A stretch of 57,383 nt of DNA from Amycolatopsis palatopharyngis (GTDB taxonomy: Bacteria > Actinomycetota > Actinomycetes > Mycobacteriales > Pseudonocardiaceae): the NCBI RefSeq assembly GCF_003385185.1, contig NZ_PQHZ01000042.1:1-57383 (forward strand), written 5' to 3'. Numbering within the stretch: the stretch's first letter is position 1; each line of letters begins with the position of its first letter. The notes under the pieces are model-generated. The model searched no databases. It was not told where the DNA came from and was given only the letters and a program-made list of their open reading frames with translations. The position numbers and the translations under genes were made by a program. Positions 16,980-23,584 of this stretch are shown here, in pieces.

Positions 16980-17948
16980 CTACGTACGGCTCGCTCGGCG
17001 CGTTCGGCTCAGGTTGTCGAGTTCCGTGTAGGCAGCGAGGACATCGCCGATCTCGGCCTTGCGTGCCCGTCGGATGCGGACGGCTTTGAAGGTGGCAATA
17101 CCACCGAGGACGATCGGGATGAGCGAGATGACGAGCATCACGAGGAACTCGTCCTTGCCAGGGCGCTGGGTGGCCAGAGTGGCGAGAAGCAAGATCGGCC
17201 CGACCAGCCAGTAGAAGCTGGCGAGCCTGACCTGCCTGCCGAACTTCTTGGCCCAGTGGTTGTGGCGTTCCCGGGCACGATTGAGAGCGACCTGGGACAG
17301 CGGATCGAAGCCCTTCTCCCGTTCGATCTCTGCGGCGCGCGCTGCGACTACCGGATCCTCACGCAGTTCGTCGGGCGTGCTGGTGCCTGCGAACGGGCCA
17401 CCTGAGTAGCTGGTGGTGACTGTCCCGGGACGAGTGATGACGGCCGCGCTGCGGGGACTTTCGGGAGAGAGGTGTTCGACGTTCCACCCCGCGGAACGGA
17501 TGGCGCGCCCGATCTCCGCCATCGGCACGTCCAAATATTCGTTGGTATCGAGGTGATAGCGGCCTTCGACGTCAGGCTTGGCTGCGGCGAGTTCCTCGTG
17601 TAGCCGCTTTCGGGAGTCGGGCATCCGGCGGGAAGCAGGCTGTAGCGAGAAGCGCAGCAGCCAGGATTGGCCCCCGATCTGCTCATCGACGAACTGCCAG
17701 CCGTGTTTCCCGAGCACGTCGAGAATCTCGGACTTGGGGATCTCCTTGTAGTCGATCCAGTCGATTTCCAGATCCTGCCCCTGATGCGCGGCACGAACCT
17801 GTTCCAGCCGCTCCAGCTGCCGAACCCGGCGCCGCCGGCGATGGCCACGCGTGGGACCAATGATCAGCGAGAGCTGCACAAGAACGATGACCGTCATAGA
17901 CGGCACGAAAATCCAGATCGTGATGGTGTTGAGCAGCTCATCGGACAC
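16980..17948 (-). CDS. Unknown membrane protein of the type-VII-like operon
   Basis: 322 residues, not recognised. One transmembrane segment lies at the N-terminus (IWIFVPSMTVIVLVQLSLIIG, residues about 11-31), followed by a strongly basic RGHRRRRRVRQ. A long soluble region follows (residues 40-240, containing ILDVLGKHGWQFVDEQ). Two more transmembrane segments lie at about 246-262 and 272-292 (FYWLVGPILLLATLA, FLVMLVISLIPIVLGGIA). The soluble part probably faces the cytoplasm. Its start overlaps the stop of the 104-residue upstream gene by 11 bases, so they are co-translated. Possibly a membrane component serving the WXG proteins of this operon. Confidence 0.7.
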   Translation of the reverse strand: MSDELLNTITIWIFVPSMTVIVLVQLSLIIGPTRGHRRRRRVRQLERLEQVRAAHQGQDLEIDWIDYKEIPKSEILDVLGKHGWQFVDEQIGGQSWLLRFSLQPASRRMPDSRKRLHEELAAAKPDVEGRYHLDTNEYLDVPMAEIGRAIRSAGWNVEHLSPESPRSAAVITRPGTVTTSYSGGPFAGTSTPDELREDPVVAARAAEIEREKGFDPLSQVALNRARERHNHWAKKFGRQVRLASFYWLVGPILLLATLATQRPGKDEFLVMLVISLIPIVLGGIATFKAVRIRRARKAEIGDVLAAYTELDNLSRTRRASRT

Positions 17949-18252
17949 TGCGAGGGGCCTTTCGTCTTATGGGCGGACGTCGGGTGAACTTGAATGCCCG
18001 GACGCCGTTGCCGGTGGAGCCGGGACCGGCGTACTCGAAGCCCTGCGCCCGAGCAACTTCCTTGATCATGTGATCCGACAAGGGATGTGCTTTCGCGAGG
18101 ATCACAACAGGATCACCCGTCGCATTCTTCGGCAGGGACTTTCGCACGTATTCCACGGCGGTATCGAGTCTCCGGTGACGGTCACGGATGCGAGACCAAA
18201 CGACCCATATGGCGAACAACGCGGTAGCACACGCAAAAACGAAATATCCCAC
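17938..18252 (-). CDS. Unknown small single-pass membrane protein
   Basis: 104 residues with one N-terminal membrane anchor (MGYFVFACATALFAIWVVW) followed by a basic stretch RIRDRHRR. The soluble part contains PVVILAKAHPLSDHMIKEVARAQGFEYAG and ends in a very basic tail (RRPPIRRKAPRSVR). Its soluble region is thematically like the ILDVLGKHGWQFVDE part of the next gene, hinting at a duplicated small domain. It lies 11 bases downstream of the 224-residue gene and overlaps the next gene. Not recognised as a known family. Confidence 0.65.
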   Translation of the reverse strand: MGYFVFACATALFAIWVVWSRIRDRHRRLDTAVEYVRKSLPKNATGDPVVILAKAHPLSDHMIKEVARAQGFEYAGPGSTGNGVRAFKFTRRPPIRRKAPRSVR

Positions 18253-18263
18253 TACTTCCTCCG

Positions 18264-18938
18264 TCAGCCCAGGGTGTTCAGTCGCATCGAGATCGTATTC
18301 TCTGCCCGCTTCGTGAATGAAACACTGTGTGCGATTTCATTGAGGGTGCGGGTAAGATGGTGCCAATCCTCGATGCCTTCGCTGGACACGTTGAGGATGG
18401 CGAGGCGACGCCGATCGGGAAAGGCTAGGATGATCTGAGCCTGGCGCACTCGATGGCTCCGGCCGGTGCGCTGACCGGTGACATCTGCGTACGGTTGGAC
18501 GGCAAGTTCTTCGCCGATGACCAAGCCTTCTCCTGCTGGAAAGTCCATAAAAATGATCTCCCGCGGCTCTCCTGGCGTTCTCAATCCGCTGGCAATAGTT
18601 TTCAGCGGTTGCGCTCCTTGCAGAGCTGCATCTTTCACCAGGATCGAGAACTGGGCCACACACAGCCGGGTCGGTTCGAACTCGGAGCGGGCGACGCACT
18701 GCGCAACGTAGACGGCGCCTTCCTGGACGAGCTTGGCCAGCATTGCTTCTTGCGAGAAAACCATCGCGAGAATTTTCGTTTGATCGATACCGTGAAGGCA
18801 TCTGATCAGCTTCTCGAACGTGCGCCGCACTCGTTGCTGCTGGTCCTCACCGAGATCGATCTCGTGTAGCTGTTCGGGGACTGTGAACCGCAAGGGTACT
18901 TCGGTTCGGCCATCTGAGAGTTCGCCCGCGATGCTCAT
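18264..18938 (-). CDS. Unknown soluble protein coupled to a type-VII-like substrate gene
   Basis: 224 residues, no signal peptide and no membrane segment. It starts MSIAGELSDGRTEVPLRFTVPEQ and alternates beta-like and helical stretches (CLHGIDQTKILAMVFSQEAM, VAQFSILVKDAALQG, RQAQIILAFPDRRRLAILNV). The size and the place directly after a WXG-type substrate recall EspG-like chaperones or Mog1/PsbP-like ESX accessories, but I see no decisive motif. Its ATG overlaps the upstream stop by four bases (ATGA), so tight co-expression with the 430-residue gene is certain. Confidence 0.7.
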   Translation of the reverse strand: MSIAGELSDGRTEVPLRFTVPEQLHEIDLGEDQQQRVRRTFEKLIRCLHGIDQTKILAMVFSQEAMLAKLVQEGAVYVAQCVARSEFEPTRLCVAQFSILVKDAALQGAQPLKTIASGLRTPGEPREIIFMDFPAGEGLVIGEELAVQPYADVTGQRTGRSHRVRQAQIILAFPDRRRLAILNVSSEGIEDWHHLTRTLNEIAHSVSFTKRAENTISMRLNTLG

Positions 18939-20227
18939 GAAATTCTGGGCATAGCCGTAATGCCGGCGAGAACTGCCGAACCAGCTCCTGCCGCGTCCTT
19001 TGCCGAGCTGGCTTCTGAGCTCTGGTCGGCGAAACTGACGGCTGAAGGTACCTGGAGTGCCACGTTTGTGCCGCCTTCGATCGTGCGGGCGGTATTCGTG
19101 GCTCTGTTGACGAGTTCAGCCGCTTCCGCTGTGCCCTCTGCCATGCTGACTCCAGTGGTTCTTTCGACCAGCCACTTCGCTGCTGCGCTCGGCTGGGACA
19201 TGTCATGGGCGAAGGCCTTGCCGCCTGCGAACGCTGCTTCTCCTGCAGTGCTCGCCGTACCGCTCATGCCGACCCGAGTGACATCAACCAGTTTGTCCGT
19301 TCCGGCGACGACGTCGGAGGCAGCGCCGAACCCTTTGCCGAGCGCACCGACCCCCGGAATGAGACCGGCGACATCACCACCGAGCTCCACCCACGCGCTC
19401 ATGTCATCCCATTTTTCTTCCACGATCATCTCCGTGCCGTGGGCGGCGAGTGCTATGGCGCCTGCGCCCAGGGCGATGGGCGCCATGATCGGCGTGAGTA
19501 TCGGAATGAATGCCAATGCGCCCGCTACGGCGGCCACGATGCCGGCGATGTCGCCTAGGTTCTCCGCGAGCCACTCGCCCGCGTTCCTGATCCCGTCGCC
19601 GATGGCGTCGAAAAGGCCGCTGTCCGGTGCGTTCTCCGCGGCGTCGTTCAGCGCCTCGGCGCAGATTCGCGCATCGTCCTCCCAGGTGTTGCGCAGTTCC
19701 TCGGCCTGCCTGCGGAGGTCATCCACCCGTCCCCAGGCCGTTCCCGCCGCCTCAGTGGCCAGCTTCGCCGCATCGGCCGTAGCCTGCGCCTGTTGCTGCG
19801 CGGCCCTGGCTGATGCCGGATCGCTGGTGTCGTATGCGATCGGCACGTTCGCCGCGTTGGCCTCGGCCGCCTTCGCGTCAGCGGCCTTCGCGTCGGCGAT
19901 CGCCTGCCTCGTCAGCTCCTCGAGCTCTCGCGCTCGTGCCTGGTGCGCTTCCAGCCGATCGCCCCAGGTGGCCAGTGCCTTGCCTGCGTCGTGCATCGAC
20001 GTACGGGCACCGTCCAGGAAGCCGGGTAACTCGTCCAGGTTCCCGGCGAAGGCTTGGGCGGCTTCACCAGTCCAGATGTCGCGGTTGTCCTGAACGGACT
20101 TCAGGACGTCGTACGCCTCCCCGGCGAAAGTGCCGGTACCCGACAGTTGTTCGGCCAGATCGCGCACGGCGACCACCTCGCCGCGCGCCGGGTCGAACCC
20201 GAGGCTCGGGTACTTCTCGTTACTCAT
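18935..20227 (-). CDS. Long coiled-coil, type-VII-secretion-substrate-like protein
   Basis: 430 residues. Residues 1-100 look WXG/LXG-like (VVAVRDLAEQLSGTGTFAGEAYDVL, NRDIWTGEAAQAFAGNLDELPGF). A long Ala-rich coiled coil spans about 95-200. A Gly/Ala-rich hydrophobic region (DIAGIVAAVAGALAFIPIL and following, about residues 235-270) resembles the pretoxin hydrophobic segment of polymorphic toxins. The remaining 150 residues show no recognised toxin domain. It is coupled to the upstream WXG100 gene by a TGATG overlap and to the next gene by ATGA. Likely an ESX-type substrate or pore-like component; activity unknown. Confidence 0.72.
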   Translation of the reverse strand: MSNEKYPSLGFDPARGEVVAVRDLAEQLSGTGTFAGEAYDVLKSVQDNRDIWTGEAAQAFAGNLDELPGFLDGARTSMHDAGKALATWGDRLEAHQARARELEELTRQAIADAKAADAKAAEANAANVPIAYDTSDPASARAAQQQAQATADAAKLATEAAGTAWGRVDDLRRQAEELRNTWEDDARICAEALNDAAENAPDSGLFDAIGDGIRNAGEWLAENLGDIAGIVAAVAGALAFIPILTPIMAPIALGAGAIALAAHGTEMIVEEKWDDMSAWVELGGDVAGLIPGVGALGKGFGAASDVVAGTDKLVDVTRVGMSGTASTAGEAAFAGGKAFAHDMSQPSAAAKWLVERTTGVSMAEGTAEAAELVNRATNTARTIEGGTNVALQVPSAVSFADQSSEASSAKDAAGAGSAVLAGITAMPRIS

Positions 20228-20544
20228 CAGCCGGCCCCCATCGACTCGAGGTTCGTGGCCATCTTCGCCAACTCGGCCTCGATGCCGTTCTCGAGTTCGG
20301 CGTATCCCTTGATCGCGGCGTCCAGGCCTTCCTTGATCGCCGCGACCGCATCCCGGATCTCGCCGAGCCCGCCGTCCCAGATCTCCCGGAAGTCGGCACA
20401 GGCCTCGTCGAGTTCGTCCGAACCGATCGAACCCGGGCTGGCGTCGGCCAGCTTCCTCGTGGCGTTGTCGATGTTCTCGCTCGTGCGGTCGAGGTTCTTG
20501 CCGAGCGCGTCCAGACCGCCGATATCGACGGTGAAATCAGGCAT
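20227..20544 (-). CDS. WXG100-type small protein, first gene of the type-VII-like operon
   Basis: 105 residues, start MPDFTVDIGGLDALGKNLDRT, with two long helices joined at FREIWDGGLGEIRDA; the WDG turn replaces the classic WXG. The C-terminus is helical (IEAELAKMATNLESMGAG). No signal peptide. The ATG at 20544 has GAGAAAG seven bases ahead; an in-frame start at 20556 is less likely. Its stop overlaps the start of the 430-residue protein by one base. By analogy it is the secretion partner of that protein. The promoter must lie between 20545 and the divergent GH3 gene at 20739. Confidence 0.78.
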   Translation of the reverse strand: MPDFTVDIGGLDALGKNLDRTSENIDNATRKLADASPGSIGSDELDEACADFREIWDGGLGEIRDAVAAIKEGLDAAIKGYAELENGIEAELAKMATNLESMGAG

Positions 20545-20738
20545 GGACTTTCTCACCCTCCCCGGTGAAATACCTGTGGCGACGCAATGCGCCGTGTCCG
20601 CGACGGAATGTTACCGCCGCAGGTCCGGGCGCGTGCCAGTTTCGCCGGAACGGAGGGTGACGTGACGTGCACACTGCCGGCATACGCGGGCCGTGATGGG
20701 ATGGAGCCGCTTCCGCGCTCCGCCGACACCGAGGTTCG

Positions 20739-21944
20739 ATGACACACGACCGCCCCCGCAGGCCCTTCACCCTCCGATTGCTGCTGACCGCCACGATCGG
20801 CGCGATGATCGCCGCGTTCTTCGTCGCCTGCGACTCGGATTCGTCCGGGGGCGCGGCTCCCGCCCCGGCAGCACCGGCCACCACCTCGGCCTCCCCGTCG
20901 AGCAGCAGGACCACGACCACGACGCCGGCACCGACCAGTGAGGCGTCCGGGCCGAACTGTGCGCCGGTCATCGACGGCATGACCGCACGACAGCGGCTCG
21001 CGCAGCTCGTCGTCGTCGGCGTCGACCCAGCCGATCCGGCCGCCGCTGCCGATCTCGTCCGGACCCAGGGGGTCGGCGGGATCTTCATCGGCGGCAACGA
21101 CACCGCACTGTTCGAGGGCGGGGCGCTGGGCAACGTCCAGGAAGCGGCGGAGGTGCCCGTTTCGATCGCCGTCGACGACGAGGGCGGGCGGGTGCAACGC
21201 ATCGACGCCATCGTCGGCTCGATCCCCAGTGCGCGGGATATGGCCAGGACGATGAGTCCCGACGAGGTCCGCGGTCTCGGCGAGCAGCGCGGCAGGCAGT
21301 TGCGCGAACTGGGCATCAGCGTGAACTACGCCCCCGACACCGATGTGAGCGACCAACCTGCCGACTCCGTCATCGGCGACCGCGCGTTCAGTGACGACCC
21401 CGACGTGGTCCGCGAGTACGGGCTGGCTTTCGCGAAGGGATTGCAGGAGAGCGGGGTGCGGCCGGTGCTCAAGCATTTCCCTGGCCACGGGCACGCGGAC
21501 GGCGACTCCCACCAGTCCCTTGTCCGGACGCCACCGTTGGCGGATCTGCGCGACAACGATCTTGTGCCGTACGAAAGCATCGGGGACTACGGCAAGGTCG
21601 GCGTGATGGTCGGGCACCTCGACGTACCCGGACTCACCGGCGGAGCGCCTTCCTCGCTCTCCGCCGAGACCTACCGTCTGCTCCGCACCGATTACCGGTT
21701 CAGCGGTCCCGTGATCACCGATGACCTCGGTGCCATGCGGGCCATCGCCGATCAGTACAGCCTGCCCGAGGCGGTGCTGCGCGCCCTCCAAGCCGGAGCC
21801 GACCAGGCCCTGTGGTCCTCCGGCGGCCGAACCAGCGAGGTGCTGGACCGCCTCGAGACGGCGCTCGACGGCGGTGAACTGTCCGAGACGCGCGTGCGGG
21901 AGGCTCTCGCTCGCGTGCTGCTGGCCAAGGACGCCTGCGGCTGA
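20739..21944 (+). CDS. Glycoside hydrolase family 3 lipoprotein (NagZ/LpqI type beta-N-acetylglucosaminidase)
   Basis: 401 residues. The N-terminus is a lipoprotein signal with lipobox FFVAC near residue 31, followed by a Ser/Thr/Pro linker. The GH3 barrel contains VGGIFIGGNDTALFE, VDDEGGRVQRI, and the NagZ signature LKHFPGHGHADGDSHQ, whose His-Asp acts as acid/base. The nucleophile Asp is in VITDDLGAM. This matches mycobacterial LpqI, which recycles peptidoglycan by removing beta-linked GlcNAc. It is single-domain like other NagZ enzymes. The gene is monocistronic and ends in a clear hairpin. Confidence 0.92.
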   Translation: MTHDRPRRPFTLRLLLTATIGAMIAAFFVACDSDSSGGAAPAPAAPATTSASPSSSRTTTTTPAPTSEASGPNCAPVIDGMTARQRLAQLVVVGVDPADPAAAADLVRTQGVGGIFIGGNDTALFEGGALGNVQEAAEVPVSIAVDDEGGRVQRIDAIVGSIPSARDMARTMSPDEVRGLGEQRGRQLRELGISVNYAPDTDVSDQPADSVIGDRAFSDDPDVVREYGLAFAKGLQESGVRPVLKHFPGHGHADGDSHQSLVRTPPLADLRDNDLVPYESIGDYGKVGVMVGHLDVPGLTGGAPSSLSAETYRLLRTDYRFSGPVITDDLGAMRAIADQYSLPEAVLRALQAGADQALWSSGGRTSEVLDRLETALDGGELSETRVREALARVLLAKDACG

Positions 21945-22407
21945 CTTCGTGCTGGGATCCGGGCGCGGGGCGTACTTGTCCCGCGCCCGGCCGTATCACG
22001 GGTTGTCCAGCAGATCCCGCCAACCAGGCGGATTCGAAATCGGCTCCCGTCGTGGTGGACAACGTCCGCATGTCCACTTCGGACATCATGCCGGCCATCG
22101 CGCCGTGTTCGGAACGGCCGCCACCGGTCGCGGCTTCGTCCCATTTCGTCAGCCAGGCTTCGAGCTGGTCGATTTCGGGGCCCTGTGCCCGCTCGATCCG
22201 AGTCGCCAGCTCCCGGACGGCTTCGCTGCCCGTCCGTTCTGGCACGAGTGCGGCCATCTCCAGCGCCTGCTCGTGATGCGGCACCATCTGTTGCGCGAAC
22301 ACCACATCCGCCTCGTTATGCGCGGCGGAAGCTTTGGCGTCCTCGCCGCAGCCCGACAGCACGAAAGCGATCGTGAGCAGGGCAAAGCCCGGAAGTGTCC
22401 TTCTCAT
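21715..22407 (-). pseudogene. DUF305 lipoprotein, C-terminal half lost
   Basis: A DUF305 family (ferritin-like, metal-stress associated) lipoprotein. The start is good: MRRTLPGFALLTIAF, lipobox LSGC near residue 20, ribosome site AAAGGAC. The first His pair is present (VVFAQQMVPHHEQALEMA). The usual second motif (MIxHHxGA) should follow DFESAW, but there the sequence becomes unrelated, Arg/Pro-rich, and reads antisense through the GH3 terminator and into the GH3 gene to a stop at 21715. In a shifted frame the protein would stop at about 21997. I read this as a gene truncated to about 130 residues; residual function is doubtful. Confidence 0.6.
21959..21990. terminator. Hairpin terminator after the GH3 gene
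   Basis: Arms CCGGGCGCGGG (21959-21969) and CCCGCGCCCGG (21980-21990) form a perfect 11-bp GC stem with a 10-base loop, 15 bases after the stop codon. The broken DUF305 reading frame runs through it from the other strand. Confidence 0.8.
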
Positions 22408-22670
22408 CGGTGAAAGTCCTTTGTGTTGGGTGTAGGTGGACCAGCGCGGCCGCCGACCCGCATGGTCGTCAGCCGTGGGCCTCCTACACCCGCAACACAC
22501 AGAGACGTCAGAATCGCACGTCCGCCAACGCGTGGACCCGGATCGGGCGCCCTCGCGCGCCGGCACGAAGCCAGCACGACGACATGCGCTGTTCGTAGCG
22601 GACGCAGAAGCAGGGCAAGGGCCGCAAGCGCGATCGTGGCCTGCGCGAACACGGCCAGGTACTCGTGCAT
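22404..22670 (-). CDS. Possible small hydrophobic protein upstream of the DUF305 gene
   Basis: An 88-codon frame starting MHEYLAVFAQATIALAALAL, which would form one membrane helix, followed by a Gly/Arg/Pro-rich tail of low complexity. Its TGA overlaps the DUF305 ATG by four bases (ATGA), which favours a real coupled gene. Against it, the second half has poor codon bias and contains an inverted repeat (GGGTGTAGG near 22429 and CCTACACCC near 22485). No family recognised. Confidence 0.3.
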   Translation of the reverse strand: MHEYLAVFAQATIALAALALLLRPLRTAHVVVLASCRRARAPDPGPRVGGRAILTSLCVAGVGGPRLTTMRVGGRAGPPTPNTKDFHR

Positions 22671-22958
22671 GGCCCCGTGCTGATCATGCTGCTCGCGGTT
22701 GGGTTCCTCGTGCTGCCACGGTTCGCCGATCAGGACCCACGAATAGACAGTAACCCTTGTCCCGCGTACGGCGATGTTTCACTAGATCGAGTCAATGTTG
22801 TCCATCACGGGCGCCAGCTCGTGACTTCCACCTCGGTAGCCGGTACACAACGTTTAGCTTTCGGCGCGTTCTGCCGATGCTATGGGGAACGCCGGAGGAC
22901 GGTCCGGCACACTTACCACGGCAGCGCCGTGGGCTTGCACTCGCAACGGAGGTTTCGA

Positions 22959-23570
22959 ATGGTGCGCACGGTTCTGCGGAACAGGCCCGAGGACACCGGG
23001 GACCTCGCGGAACTGTTGGACCGGACCGGCATCCTCGCCGCAAGCATTCCCCGCCAGCGACGCCGGGACGACGCCGAGGACGAGCAGTTCGAACTCGTCG
23101 TGCCGAGCCGTGGCGTCGGGCGGTCCGCGGTACTCGGCTGGGTCGCCGGAGCGCTGATGCTCGTGGTGGCGTTCGGCGGAATGTACGGCCTGGGCCAGCG
23201 CGACGAGCCGGTCGAGACGGCCGGTGGCCTCATCGAGGAGACTCCGGCCTCCGCGCCCGAGGTGCAGGCGCCCATCCAGCCCGCACCCGTCCAGCCCCGG
23301 CCGACAACTCAGCAACCCGAGCCGGTCGCGGCTGAGCCAGTGGCGGCCGAGCCGGAACCGGAACCGGAACCCGAGCCCGTCACCCAGCGACTGCAGGCCA
23401 GGCCCGAACCTGTGAGTACCCCCGAGGTCCGTCTCGACCTTTCCGAACGGGACGCCGAACCCGAGCAGGTGCGGGAGGTGCGCAAGCAGGTCCGTGACAT
23501 CGTGGAACCTGCCTTCGAGGCCGCCGACTCCGCGTTCGAGATGTTTCCGGGATTCACCTCCCAGCGCTGA
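22959..23570 (+). CDS. Unknown single-pass membrane protein with Pro/Glu-rich outer region
   Basis: 203 residues, not recognised. Residues 1-55 are cytoplasmic and charged (PEDTGDLAELLDRTG, RQRRRDDAEDEQ). A single membrane segment lies at about 62-82 (VLGWVAGALMLVVAFGGMYGL). Residues 95-150 are a Pro/Glu/Ala-rich extended region. The last 50 form a charged amphipathic helix (VREVRKQVRDIVEPAFEAADSAFEMF). The start at 22959 is supported by CGGAGG 8 bases upstream. It is convergent with the LAL regulator, stops 14 bases apart. A wall-spanning or scaffold role is possible. Confidence 0.7.
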   Translation: MVRTVLRNRPEDTGDLAELLDRTGILAASIPRQRRRDDAEDEQFELVVPSRGVGRSAVLGWVAGALMLVVAFGGMYGLGQRDEPVETAGGLIEETPASAPEVQAPIQPAPVQPRPTTQQPEPVAAEPVAAEPEPEPEPEPVTQRLQARPEPVSTPEVRLDLSERDAEPEQVREVRKQVRDIVEPAFEAADSAFEMFPGFTSQR

Positions 23571-23584
23571 CTTCCAGGACCCCG

